From assembly GCA_039809495.1 (NCBI GenBank), contig JBDHVC010000010.1, positions 1 to 64,000 of the forward strand: a stretch of DNA of 64,000 nucleotides, given 5' to 3'. Below the pieces are notes generated by a model. It saw only the letters and a list, made by a program, of their open reading frames with translations. It was not told the DNA's origin and made no database searches. The stretch comes from JAFLCL01 sp039809495 (GTDB lineage: Bacteria; Myxococcota_A; Polyangia; Polyangiales; Sandaracinaceae). The first letter of the stretch is position 1. Each line of letters starts with the position of its first letter. Of the stretch, positions 36,564 through 44,743 are shown piece after piece. The position numbers and the translations under genes are program-made.

Positions 36564-37286
36564 ATGTCCGACGACGCCGCGAGCACCGCCCAAGATCCGA
36601 CAACCGCCACCACGCCCGCGCGCGAGGAGGTCGCCGAGAGCGCGCCCGAGCAGGGGACGACCGCTCCGCGCCCGTCCGAGAGTGGCGGCGAGCACGACGC
36701 GCGGGCCGAGCACGACGCGCGGGCCGAGCACGACGCGCGGGCCGAGCACGAGCCCGCGCTCCACGACGAGCCCGAGGCGCGTCCGGCGCGTGGCGAGGAT
36801 CCGCGCCCGTACCTGGTCCTCACCGCGATCCACGACGCGAACGCGCGCGCCGCCGCGCTCACGTTGAGCCACGCCGACGCCTGGGAGCGGATCCAGAAGG
36901 CGATCTCGGACAAGGGGATCGCCGGGCTCGATCTCGTCGAGCTCTCCGTGCCGCCGCGCGCGTTCCACGCGCTCGCGGAGAAGCTCCAGCGTCCGGCCGA
37001 CACCGTCGCCGTCTACGACGTCTTCCCGCTCGCCGCGCACCTCGGCCGCACGCAGCGCAAGGTGGCTGGACAATTCCTCGCGGCCGAGATCCTCTGGACG
37101 CTCGAGGAGCAGGGGACGCTCGCGGGCATCGTCCTCAACATCCGGCCCGACGTGCCGCGGAGCTGGGGGGATCGCTCTCCCGCCGCGGTCCGTCAGAAGC
37201 TGGTCGACGACGGCGCGCTCGATCTGAGCGAGGACGCCATCGCGGACTTCCACGCGATCAAGGCCGCCTGGGACGCCCTCGGCTGA
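36564..37286 (+). CDS. Conserved-looking hypothetical protein with EHDARA repeats
   Basis: A 240-residue protein I do not recognise. Residues 1-75 are a disordered, acidic Ser/Thr/Ala-rich tail containing three exact EHDARA copies encoded by an 18-base tandem. The folded part begins at RPYLVLTAIHDANARAAAL and continues through ADAWERIQKAISDKGI and HLGRTQRKVAGQFLAAEILWTL to the end. No signal peptide, no membrane segment, no Cys. The ATG at 36564 is chosen since upstream in-frame sequence is antisense to the macro-like gene. xthA follows 60 bases later on the same strand. Confidence 0.75.
   Translation: MSDDAASTAQDPTTATTPAREEVAESAPEQGTTAPRPSESGGEHDARAEHDARAEHDARAEHEPALHDEPEARPARGEDPRPYLVLTAIHDANARAAALTLSHADAWERIQKAISDKGIAGLDLVELSVPPRAFHALAEKLQRPADTVAVYDVFPLAAHLGRTQRKVAGQFLAAEILWTLEEQGTLAGIVLNIRPDVPRSWGDRSPAAVRQKLVDDGALDLSEDAIADFHAIKAAWDALG
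36690..36743 (+). repeat. 18-base tandem repeat, three exact copies
   Basis: GAGCACGACGCGCGGGCC occurs three times in perfect tandem and a partial fourth begins directly after. It codes for EHDARA in the disordered N-terminus of the hypothetical protein. Confidence 0.9.
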
Positions 37287-37346
37287 TCGTCTCGCTCGCG
37301 TCACGCGCGAGCGCGTGTCCCGCCTGCGCGGAGCGTCGGAGCCATC

Positions 37347-38117
37347 ATGCGCGTCATCACCTGGAACGTGAATTCGATCCGCGCGCGGCACGATCGCCTG
37401 CTCGCGCTGCTCGAGCGCCACGCGCCCGACGTCGTCTGTCTCCAGGAGATCAAGGTCGAGCAGGCGCAGTTCCCGTTCGAGGCGCTCCGCGCGGTGGGAT
37501 ACGAGGCCGCGATCCACGGGCAGCGCACCTACAACGGCGTGGCCATCCTCGCGCGTGAGCCCATCGAGGACGTGCGCGTCGGGATGGGCGACGCCGCCGA
37601 CGATCCGCAGGCGCGCCTCGTCTCGGGCACGGTTCGAGGCGTCCGCTTCCTCTCGGCCTACTTCCCGAACGGGAGCACGCCGGAGAGCGACAAGTATCGC
37701 TACAAGCTCGAGTGGATGGGCCGCCTGCGCGAGAAGCTCGATCGCGACGAGAGCGCGGCGAGGCCGCTCGTCCTCGCGGGCGACTTCAACGTCGCGCCGG
37801 AGGATCGCGACGCGAAGAACCCGGCGGCCTGGCGCGACAGCGTGCTCTGCCGCGACGAGGTGCGCGCGGCGCTCCGCGCGGTGCGCGCGTTCGGCCTCTT
37901 CGACTCGCTCCGCGTCGTCTCGGACGATCCGGACGTGTTCTCGTGGTGGGACTATCGGATGCTCGGCTTCCCGAAGAACGACGGGCTCCGCATCGACCAC
38001 CTCGACGTCACGGCGCCGCTCCGCCATCGGGTCCGAGCGGTCTGGGTCGACCGCGAGGAGCGAAAAGGGGCGCAGCCCTCCGATCACGCGCCCGTCGTCC
38101 TCGACCTCGCGGACTGA
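37347..38117 (+). CDS. xthA: Exodeoxyribonuclease III
   Basis: An AP endonuclease/3'-5' exonuclease of base excision repair, 256 residues. The exonuclease-endonuclease-phosphatase fold is complete: TWNVNSIRARHDRL, the metal ligand Glu in CLQEIK, FLSAYFPNG, GDFNVAPEDRD, WDYRMLGFPKNDGLRIDHL and the terminal catalytic SDHAPVVLDL. An M48 peptidase gene follows three bases after the stop. Confidence 0.96.
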   Translation: MRVITWNVNSIRARHDRLLALLERHAPDVVCLQEIKVEQAQFPFEALRAVGYEAAIHGQRTYNGVAILAREPIEDVRVGMGDAADDPQARLVSGTVRGVRFLSAYFPNGSTPESDKYRYKLEWMGRLREKLDRDESAARPLVLAGDFNVAPEDRDAKNPAAWRDSVLCRDEVRAALRAVRAFGLFDSLRVVSDDPDVFSWWDYRMLGFPKNDGLRIDHLDVTAPLRHRVRAVWVDREERKGAQPSDHAPVVLDLAD

Positions 38118-38120
38118 GCG

Positions 38121-39758
38121 GTGCCGCGGGTGATCATGGACGCGCTCTATCCGTGGCCCCTCGAGGAGGTCGTGCTCCGGCTCCTCGCCGTCCTCGTCCT
38201 CGCCTTCGTCGTGCCCATCGCCACGGCGCGCGTGCTCGCCGCCGTGCTCGTCCCGAAGGGCGTCGAGCCCTCGCCCTCGGCCCAGGCGCGCGCGCTCGTC
38301 CCCGTGCGACGCGCGACGATGTTCGTCGGCGCCGTCCAGGTCGGGCTCGCGTACGTGATCGGCTTCGACGCCGCCGGCCCGGCGCTCCAGCGCGAGGGAT
38401 CCGACCTCTCCTGGGGCGTCGCCGTCGGGGCGCTCACCGTGATGGTCGTCTTCGTGGCCGGCGGGATCGGCCGTCGAGACGAGCGGGCGCGGGTGGGCGC
38501 CGATCCCGGACGCGTGCTCGACGTCGCGCGCCTCCGGCTGCGCCTCTTTGCCTATTTCCTCGGCCCCTTCGCGATCGTGTACCTCCTCGCGCGCTTGCCG
38601 ATCCTCGACGCGTCGCGCGCGCCGAGGTGGTGGATCGTCGCCCTCTGCGTCGCGCTCGTGGCCCTCGCCACCCCCACGGTCGGCCCCCTCGCCGTGCTCC
38701 TCTCGGGCGGGATGCGCCGCGCCTCCCCACGCCTGCTCCGGCTCGCCGAGCGGGCCGCGAGCGCCGGCGGCGTCGAGCTCCGGAGCGTCCGCTCCTTCCC
38801 CACGGGCACCGCGCCCTTCACGAACGCGTACGCGCTCCCCCTCTTGCGCGTCGTCGTCGTCACCTCACGCGCCGAGGCGCTCCTCGACGACGACGAGCTC
38901 GAGGCCCTGCTCGCGCACGAGTGCGCGCACCTCTCGGAGCCGACGTGGTTCAAGCTCGCGCGGACGGCGTCCCTGTTCTCCGTGCTCGCCATGGTGTTCT
39001 TCGTCTTGGCGGGCGCGGCCGCCGGCGACGAGCCCACATGGTGGCTCACGCTCGAGGCGCTCCTCGTGCTCATCCCGCTGCTCCTCGTGATCCGGATCCT
39101 GGTGCGCCGCGTGGCGCGGAGGATGGAGGAGCGGGCCGACGCGCGCGCGCGCGAACAGTCCTCCGGCGACGTGTTCGCCCGCGCGCTCCGCAAGATCCAC
39201 GAGGACGCGCTCTTGCCCGACGTGAGCGGGGGCGCGGGGGTCCACCCGGATCTGACCGAGCGCCTCGCCCCCTCGGCCGAGGCGACGAGCGCGCCCTCCG
39301 CGCTCCCGAGCACCCGCTCCGCTCGCGCCATCGCGGCCCTCCTCGTGGTCGCGCTCTACGCCCTCTATTTCGTCCCTCGCGATCTCACGCGGATCCCCGC
39401 CGACGAGGTCGCGAGCGTCGATCCGGCCGCGACGTGGTGGCGTCTGCGCGTCGCCCCCTCGGATCCGCTCGCGACCCTCGCGCTCGGCTGGCAGGCGCGC
39501 CGCGTCGAGGATCTCGATCGCGCCGAGGCCTTCGCGCGAGAGGCCTGGGCGCTCGGCGCTCCAGCGCCCGAGTACCACGAGCTCCGCGCGGAGATCCTCG
39601 CGGCGCGAGGCGACTGCGCGGCGGCGCACGAGGCGTTCGCGCGAGCCCTCTCCGAGCGCGTGGTCGACCCGCTCGAGGAGCGCCTCGAGCTCGGCCACTT
39701 CCACCTGCCCCCGACCCTGATCACCGCGTGCGGCGACACGGACGGCGAGGACGATTGA
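38121..39758 (+). CDS. M48-family membrane metallopeptidase with helical C-terminal tail
   Basis: A 545-residue integral membrane protein. Hydrophobic segments occur near residues 15-35, 68-90, 95-115, 145-190 and 285-335. The zinc site HECAH lies near residue 266 inside LLAHECAHLSEP, after the typical NAYALPLLRVVVVTS segment, matching HtpX/Ste24-type M48 peptidases. A further TM near residue 405 precedes a C-terminal segment with TPR-like helices (AEAFAREAWALGAP). Substrate unknown. Start is GTG at 38121 or ATG at 38136. Confidence 0.87.
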   Translation: MPRVIMDALYPWPLEEVVLRLLAVLVLAFVVPIATARVLAAVLVPKGVEPSPSAQARALVPVRRATMFVGAVQVGLAYVIGFDAAGPALQREGSDLSWGVAVGALTVMVVFVAGGIGRRDERARVGADPGRVLDVARLRLRLFAYFLGPFAIVYLLARLPILDASRAPRWWIVALCVALVALATPTVGPLAVLLSGGMRRASPRLLRLAERAASAGGVELRSVRSFPTGTAPFTNAYALPLLRVVVVTSRAEALLDDDELEALLAHECAHLSEPTWFKLARTASLFSVLAMVFFVLAGAAAGDEPTWWLTLEALLVLIPLLLVIRILVRRVARRMEERADARAREQSSGDVFARALRKIHEDALLPDVSGGAGVHPDLTERLAPSAEATSAPSALPSTRSARAIAALLVVALYALYFVPRDLTRIPADEVASVDPAATWWRLRVAPSDPLATLALGWQARRVEDLDRAEAFAREAWALGAPAPEYHELRAEILAARGDCAAAHEAFARALSERVVDPLEERLELGHFHLPPTLITACGDTDGEDD

Positions 39759-39806
39759 CGACGTTCCGGTCGAACGCCGAGCCGAGGTCCCGCATCGTAG
39801 GCTGCC

Positions 39807-41051
39807 ATGCTCCCGGTATCTGAACGCCTCGTCACGCTCGTCCTCTCGTCCTCGATCGCGATCGCCCTCCTCGCGGGCTGCGGGCCCGAGGGCCCTCCCG
39901 GCGACGAGCCGAGCCTCGACGCGGCGAGCCTCCGCGACGACGCGGGGCCGCCTTGCGCGTGTGGGGATGGGGAATTCTGCTGCGTCGATCGCTGCCTCCC
40001 GTTCGGCAGCGTCTGCGGCTCGGGGCCGGACGGCGGGGTCGACGCGGCCGTCGATCCTTGTGCGTCCGGCGCGTTCGCCGTCTGCGATGGCCCGCATACG
40101 CTGCGCGCGTGCGCGGGTGGAGCCACGCCGTGCAACACCTCGTTTCCCGACTGCCACGCCTTCTTCGACCCCGAGCGCGGGCGTGAGAGCGCTGGGTGCT
40201 TCGCGACCGACGAGCTGCCCTGCGCAGCGAGCGATCCGCCCTCCTCGTGCGACGGCGCGACGCTCCTGCGCTGCTACGCGAACCCGACGCCGTCGCGCGG
40301 CGGCGCGTACCTCGCCCGCGTCGTCTCCTGCACGGCGCTCGACGGCCCCGACGCGACGTGCGTGGAGGCGGACGGCACCGCCTGGTGCGACATCCCCTCG
40401 GCTCCGCGCTGCGAGGTCGGCGCGCCGGTCGCGGAGCCTTGCAGCGCCGACGAGGGCGCGCGGCGCGTCTGCCGCGACGTCGGGAGCGGCGGGGCGGGAC
40501 GCCTCGTGGAGGTGGCGTGCGAGCCCTCGCGACGCTGCCTCGACGGAGAGTGCATCCCCCGCGACGCGGTGCGGAGCGCAGGCGCCGCCACCGACGAGAA
40601 GGTCGCGCTCCGCTGCGACGGCGCGGGCGCGCTCCGGGTGGCGTGGCACGGCTGGGAGTGGACGGAGGCCTGCGAGCCGAGCCTCGTCATCGCCCCCGAC
40701 GGCTCGTCGAGCAGCGTCGCGCAGGTCTGTTACGACGCGACCGGGCTCCCGCGCTGTGAGCCGCCTGGCACGGAGCACTGCAGCGAGGACCGCTTCGCTC
40801 CTTCTTGCGACGCGGACGGGAGGCTCCGGGTGTGTATCGGCGACACCGTCTCGACGCGCGAGTGCCCCGGCGCGCCCTTCGACGCGGTCTGCGACGCCGA
40901 GGTGGGGACGTGTGTCTCCGAGGGCACCTGCTCTGGGCCCTACTGTCTGGGGGATTTCCTCGCGACGTGCGGCGACGGCAGCGAGCCGACGCGGTTCACG
41001 CACTGCCCGCGCGGCTGCGCGGCGGACGGCGGCGGAGCCCGCTGCCTCTGA
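39807..41051 (+). CDS. Cysteine-rich lipoprotein
   Basis: A 414-residue secreted protein of a kind common in Polyangiales. The signal ends in ALLAGC near residue 25. The mature protein contains about 40 Cys in short loops (for example CACGDGEFCCVDRCLP and RCDGAGALRV), with repeats of a small unit in which Cys precedes D-G-A/R-x-L-R, suggesting a chain of disulfide-knotted modules. Such proteins are usually surface-exposed and of unknown role. A palindromic intergenic repeat follows it. Confidence 0.78.
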   Translation: MLPVSERLVTLVLSSSIAIALLAGCGPEGPPGDEPSLDAASLRDDAGPPCACGDGEFCCVDRCLPFGSVCGSGPDGGVDAAVDPCASGAFAVCDGPHTLRACAGGATPCNTSFPDCHAFFDPERGRESAGCFATDELPCAASDPPSSCDGATLLRCYANPTPSRGGAYLARVVSCTALDGPDATCVEADGTAWCDIPSAPRCEVGAPVAEPCSADEGARRVCRDVGSGGAGRLVEVACEPSRRCLDGECIPRDAVRSAGAATDEKVALRCDGAGALRVAWHGWEWTEACEPSLVIAPDGSSSSVAQVCYDATGLPRCEPPGTEHCSEDRFAPSCDADGRLRVCIGDTVSTRECPGAPFDAVCDAEVGTCVSEGTCSGPYCLGDFLATCGDGSEPTRFTHCPRGCAADGGGARCL

Positions 41052-41190
41052 CGGCGCGCCTCGCTCGACGAGCTGCGTCGAGCCGAGGCACGCTGGCTCG
41101 GCGTGAGGGAGGGGCTGGGTGTCTCCTCCGATCGTGAAGGAGCAGCAGGGATCACCTCGACCGGCTCATGCCGTGAGCCCCGGCTCCGCT
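41052..41190. repeat. Intergenic palindromic repeat, copy E (diverged)
   Basis: Begins GGCGCGCCTCGCTCGACGAG, includes GGCTCGGCGTGAGGGAGGGG and a CCTCCGATCGTGAAGGAGCAG segment, but the core stem has decayed to GGGATCACC...GGCTCATGCCGTGAG. It lies between two genes in the same orientation. Confidence 0.6.
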
Positions 41191-41235
41191 CGCCCCGACG
41201 TCGTCGGGTTGAACGCGCCGGGCCCGGCTGTCACC

Positions 41236-41241
41236 TAATGG
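41236..41241 (+). promoter_or_regulatory. -10-like hexamer for the polysaccharide export gene
   Basis: TAATGG is followed by 7 bases and the ATG at 41249, the spacing seen for other suspected leaderless genes here. Confidence 0.35.
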
Positions 41242-41248
41242 CTCCTCG

Positions 41249-41878
41249 ATGCGATCGCCCCGGACCCTCGCGCTCATCTCGTCGCTCCTCTCGTTCGTCG
41301 CCCTGACGCTCGTCCTCGTCTCGACGTTGGGCTGTGGCCCGGCCGCGCCGCGCTATCGCTCGACGCCGGGTGAGGCGCAGGCGGAGGACACGGCGCTCGG
41401 CCCGGGCGACATCTTCCAGGTGCGGGTCTACAACGAGGCGGATCTCTCGGCGGACTACCGCGTCGAGCAAGACGGGACGATCGACTTCCCCTTGATCGGC
41501 CAGGTCGTCGTCGCCGGGCTCGATCCGAACGCGGTCGCCGAGCGGATCCGCGGCGCGCTGCGCGACGGCGGGTACCTCGTCGCGCCTCACGTCAGCGTGC
41601 GCGTGCAGGAGTACAATTCGCGACGCATCTCGGTCATCGGCGCCGTCCGCACCCCGGGGAGCTACCCGATCCGAAGCCGGATGGGGGTCGTCGAGGCGGT
41701 CTCGCTCGCCGGGGGCTTCACCGCGCTCGCCAACCGCGACGGCGCGCTCCTCACCCGCCGGGTCAACGGAGAGCTGCGGACGTTCAGCGTCCCCGTCGAT
41801 CGGATCTCGAACGGGCAGGAGCCGGACGTCACGGTGCGCGCCGGCGACATCCTCCACATCCCCGAGCGGATCTTCTGA
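41249..41878 (+). CDS. Polysaccharide export lipoprotein (Wza-like)
   Basis: A 209-residue outer-membrane-type lipoprotein of the polysaccharide biosynthesis/export family. Signal with STLGC near residue 29; the Poly_export domain reads LGPGDIFQVRVYNEADLS and TIDFPLIGQVVVAG; one SLBB domain follows (RRISVIGAVRTPGSYPI). It is much shorter than Wza, with a single SLBB and no obvious C-terminal amphipathic helix. No glycosyltransferases or polymerase genes lie next to it, so it is an orphan exporter component. Confidence 0.9.
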   Translation: MRSPRTLALISSLLSFVALTLVLVSTLGCGPAAPRYRSTPGEAQAEDTALGPGDIFQVRVYNEADLSADYRVEQDGTIDFPLIGQVVVAGLDPNAVAERIRGALRDGGYLVAPHVSVRVQEYNSRRISVIGAVRTPGSYPIRSRMGVVEAVSLAGGFTALANRDGALLTRRVNGELRTFSVPVDRISNGQEPDVTVRAGDILHIPERIF

Positions 41879-41896
41879 GCGGGCGCGCTCGGGCGG

Positions 41897-41914
41897 GCTC
41901 GCGGATCCGCGAGC
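41897..41914 (+). terminator. Perfect 18-base palindrome after the export gene
   Basis: GCTCGCGGA and TCCGCGAGC form a perfect inverted repeat 19 bases after the stop codon, followed by GCGAAA. The two arms are contiguous so the central pairs would open into a loop. Probable terminator. Confidence 0.5.
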
Positions 41915-42063
41915 GCGAAAGACGCTACGCACCGACGCGAATCGCGTTGCGCAACCTCACGAAAATCGGCTGGTCGGCCGGAATGAAGTGCTCGCGATTC
42001 GGCGGAAAGACGCAGATCCGAGCGTGGCACGGCTCCTGATATGGCTCGCGCCGGAGGAGTCTC

Positions 42064-42267
42064 ATGAGCGAAGCATCGAACGTGACGGTTTCCAGGGAGC
42101 CAGGCGCTCCGCGAGCGCTGCGAATTCTTGCGAAGTCCACGTTTCGGGAGCTGAAGAGCTGCGGCTACAACCGCTCCGAGATCCTCGCGTTCGCGACCGA
42201 GATGCTCGCTCTCGTCTCGAGCGATCTGCGCGACGAGCAGAGCGTCGACGCGGCCGCCGAGGAGTGA
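42064..42267 (+). CDS. Small conserved-looking helical protein
   Basis: A 67-residue protein. A good ribosome binding site (GGAGGAG) lies just before the ATG and an intrinsic-terminator-like hairpin follows its stop, so it is very likely expressed. The core reads LAKSTFRELKSCGYNRSEILAFATEMLALVSSDL, a two-helix pattern I recall from small uncharacterised deltaproteobacterial proteins. No Cys pairs, no membrane segment, no recognised domain. The 5' flank is less GC-rich than the surroundings. Confidence 0.7.
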   Translation: MSEASNVTVSREPGAPRALRILAKSTFRELKSCGYNRSEILAFATEMLALVSSDLRDEQSVDAAAEE

Positions 42268-42312
42268 GGCGGCGAGCGCGCGCCCGGTCGCGCGGGCGAC
42301 ACGCACGAGCGG

Positions 42313-42338
42313 AAGGCTCGGCCCTCGGGCCGGGCCTT
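42313..42338 (+). terminator. Strong GC hairpin terminator
   Basis: AAGGCTCGGCCC and GGGCCGGGCCTT form a 12-bp stem with a single G-T pair, followed by CGTCGT. It closes the small-protein transcript 45 bases after its stop codon and separates it from the gap promoter. Confidence 0.75.
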
Positions 42339-42394
42339 CGTCGTCCGTCCGCGCGGCGACGCCGAGGGGGCTCCGACGCGTCTTCGAGGTGCGC

Positions 42395-42423
42395 TTGTGC
42401 CTCTGGGGCGAGGTGACTAGAGT
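42395..42423 (+). promoter_or_regulatory. Promoter of the gap-pgk-tpiA operon
   Basis: TTGTGC (42395-42400), 17 bases, TAGAGT (42418-42423). The leader is about 42 bases and includes GAGGAG before the gap ATG. Confidence 0.6.
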
Positions 42424-42471
42424 CCACGCGCTCGTCGGTGAAACGCTCGGCGAGCAGACGAGGAGAACACG

Positions 42472-43488
42472 ATGGCGAAGATTGCGATCAATGGCTTCGG
42501 CCGCATCGGACGCTGCGTGGCGCGCGTGATCCACGAGGCCAAGAACGCGGATCTCGAGATCGTCGCCATCAACGATCTCACCGACGCTCCGACGCTCGCG
42601 CACCTCTTGAAGTACGACTCGGTGCACCGCGAGGCCGGGTTCGACGTCGAGGCGACGGATGGAGCGATCGTCATCGCCGGCAAGCGCATCCCGATCTTCG
42701 CGCAGAAGGATCCGGCGGCGCTCCCGTGGAAGGAGCTCGGCGTCGACGTCGTGCTCGAGTGCACCGGGCGCTTCCGCAACAAGGCGGGGGGCGAGCTGCA
42801 CCGAACGGCGGGGGCCAAGCGCGTCATCGTCAGCGCGCCGGGTGAGAAGGACATCGACGGGACGTTCTGCGTCGGCATCAACCACACGAGCTACGACCCG
42901 AAGAAGGACTTCATCATCTCGAACGCGTCGTGTACGACGAACTGCCTCGCGCCGATCGCGAAGGTCGTGAACGACCACTTCGGGATCGTGAAGGGGCACA
43001 TGGTCACCGTGCACTCGTACACGAACGACCAGAACATCCTCGATCTCCCACACAAGGATCTGCGCCGCGCGCGCGCGGCCGCGCTGTCGATGATCCCGTC
43101 GACGACGGGCGCCGCGAAGGCGATCGGCCTCGTGCTCCCCGAGCTCAAGGGGAAGCTGGACGGCACGTCCATCCGCGTGCCGACGGCCGACGTGTCGCTC
43201 ACCTGCATGACGGTCGTCGTCTCGAAGAAGACGAGCGTCGACGAGGTCAACGCCGCCCTCGAGGCGGCCTCCAAGAGCGGTCCGATGAAGGGGATCCTCG
43301 GCTTCGAGAGGGCGCCGCTCGTCTCGTCCGACTACATCGGCGATCCGCGCAGCTCGATCGTGGACGCGGCGCAGACGGCCGTGATCGGCGACGATCTCGT
43401 CGAGGTGCAGAGCTGGTACGACAACGAGTGGGGCTTCTCGAATCGCATGGTGGATCTCGCGACGTACGTCGCTCGCGCGGAGAAGTGA
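42472..43488 (+). CDS. gap: Glyceraldehyde-3-phosphate dehydrogenase, type I
   Basis: The NAD-dependent glycolytic enzyme, 338 residues. The Rossmann motif INGFGRIGRCVARV, the catalytic Cys in SNASCTTNCLAP, HSYTNDQN and the C-terminal SWYDNEWGFSNRMVDL are all present. It opens a gap-pgk-tpiA glycolytic operon with pgk starting three bases after its stop. Confidence 0.98.
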   Translation: MAKIAINGFGRIGRCVARVIHEAKNADLEIVAINDLTDAPTLAHLLKYDSVHREAGFDVEATDGAIVIAGKRIPIFAQKDPAALPWKELGVDVVLECTGRFRNKAGGELHRTAGAKRVIVSAPGEKDIDGTFCVGINHTSYDPKKDFIISNASCTTNCLAPIAKVVNDHFGIVKGHMVTVHSYTNDQNILDLPHKDLRRARAAALSMIPSTTGAAKAIGLVLPELKGKLDGTSIRVPTADVSLTCMTVVVSKKTSVDEVNAALEAASKSGPMKGILGFERAPLVSSDYIGDPRSSIVDAAQTAVIGDDLVEVQSWYDNEWGFSNRMVDLATYVARAEK

Positions 43489-43491
43489 GCC

Positions 43492-44682
43492 TTGCTCGAG
43501 GGGATCAAGAGCGTCCGTGAGCTCGACGTGGCCGGCCGGCGCGTGTTCGTACGCGTCGACTTCAACGTCCCGCTCGCAGGCAAGACGGTCACCGACGACA
43601 CGCGGATCCGCGCGGCGCTGCCGACCTTGCGGCTGCTCGTCGACGGCGGCGCGCGCCTCGTGCTCGCGTCGCACCTCGGCAGGCCGAAGGGAGGGCCGGA
43701 TCCGAAGTACTCGCTCGAGCCCGCGGCGCACCGGCTCGCCGAGCTGATCGGCCTCGACGTGATCTTGGCCGACGACTGCATCGGCGACGGCGCGAAGAAG
43801 GTCGTCGCCGATCTGCGCGACGGTCAGATCGTCTGCCTCGAGAACCTCCGCTTCCATCCGGAGGAGGAGAAGAACGACGAGGGCTTCGCGCGCGAGCTCG
43901 CGAAGCTCTCGGACGTGTACGTCGACGACGCCTTCGGGGCGGCGCATCGCGCGCACGCGTCGGTGGCCGCGCTCGCGCGGCTTCATCGGGAGCGGGCGGC
44001 GGGCCTCTTGCTCGAGGCGGAGCTCAGCGCGCTCGGTCGGCTCCGCGGAGAGCCGGATCGTCCGTTCGTCGCCGTGCTCGGCGGGGCCAAGGTGTCGGAC
44101 AAGATCGCGGTGCTCGAGGCGCTCCTCGCGAAGGTGGACGCGCTCATCATCGGCGGCGCGATGGCCAACACGTTCCTCGCCGCCCAAGGCCGAGCGATGG
44201 GCCGGAGCCTCGTCGAGGAGGACAAGCTCGCCTTGGCCCGCACGATCATGGCGCGCGCGGACGAGAAGCACGTCCGCCTGCTCCTCCCGATCGACGTGGT
44301 CGTCGCCGAGGGGCTCGAGAGCGCGAGCGGGCGCGTCGCGGGCCTCGACGCGATCCTCCCGAACGAGATGGCGCTCGACGTCGGCCCCGCCACGATCGAG
44401 GCGGCGAAGGCGCTGATGAGCGACGCGAAGACGATCTTCTGGAACGGCCCGATGGGGCTCTTCGAGAAGGCGCCCTTCGCCGCGGGGACGCGCGGGATCG
44501 CGCTCGCCATGGCGGAGCGCTCCGGGGACGCGTTCACGGTGGTCGGCGGCGGTGACAGCGTCGCGGCCGTCCACGAGGCCGGCCTCGCCGAGCGCTTCTC
44601 GCACGTCTCGACGGGAGGAGGCGCGTCGCTCGAGCTCATCGAGGGGCGCAAGCTCCCCGGGGTCGAGGCGCTCCGCGGGTGA
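43492..44682 (+). CDS. pgk: Phosphoglycerate kinase
   Basis: Transfers phosphate from 1,3-bisphosphoglycerate to ADP. 396 residues with RVFVRVDFNVPLAG, ASHLGRPKGGPD, LENLRFHPEEEKND, VAVLGGAKVSDK, FWNGPMGLFE and GGGDSVAAV; STGGGASLELIEG closes the nucleotide site. The start is TTG at 43492, three bases after the gap stop, and reads straight into the conserved LEGIKSVRELDVAG. Confidence 0.97.
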   Translation: MLEGIKSVRELDVAGRRVFVRVDFNVPLAGKTVTDDTRIRAALPTLRLLVDGGARLVLASHLGRPKGGPDPKYSLEPAAHRLAELIGLDVILADDCIGDGAKKVVADLRDGQIVCLENLRFHPEEEKNDEGFARELAKLSDVYVDDAFGAAHRAHASVAALARLHRERAAGLLLEAELSALGRLRGEPDRPFVAVLGGAKVSDKIAVLEALLAKVDALIIGGAMANTFLAAQGRAMGRSLVEEDKLALARTIMARADEKHVRLLLPIDVVVAEGLESASGRVAGLDAILPNEMALDVGPATIEAAKALMSDAKTIFWNGPMGLFEKAPFAAGTRGIALAMAERSGDAFTVVGGGDSVAAVHEAGLAERFSHVSTGGGASLELIEGRKLPGVEALRG

Positions 44683-44743
44683 GCCGCGGGCAGTCCGTGC
44701 GCGGCTCGCGTCGGGCCGCGCGGAAGCACGCATCGGAGGGAAC

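Noticed and set aside
39755..39760. TTGACG as a -35 for the Cys-rich lipoprotein gene
   Set aside because: No -10 lies 16-18 bases downstream; the nearest TAG-type hexamer is 37 bases away.
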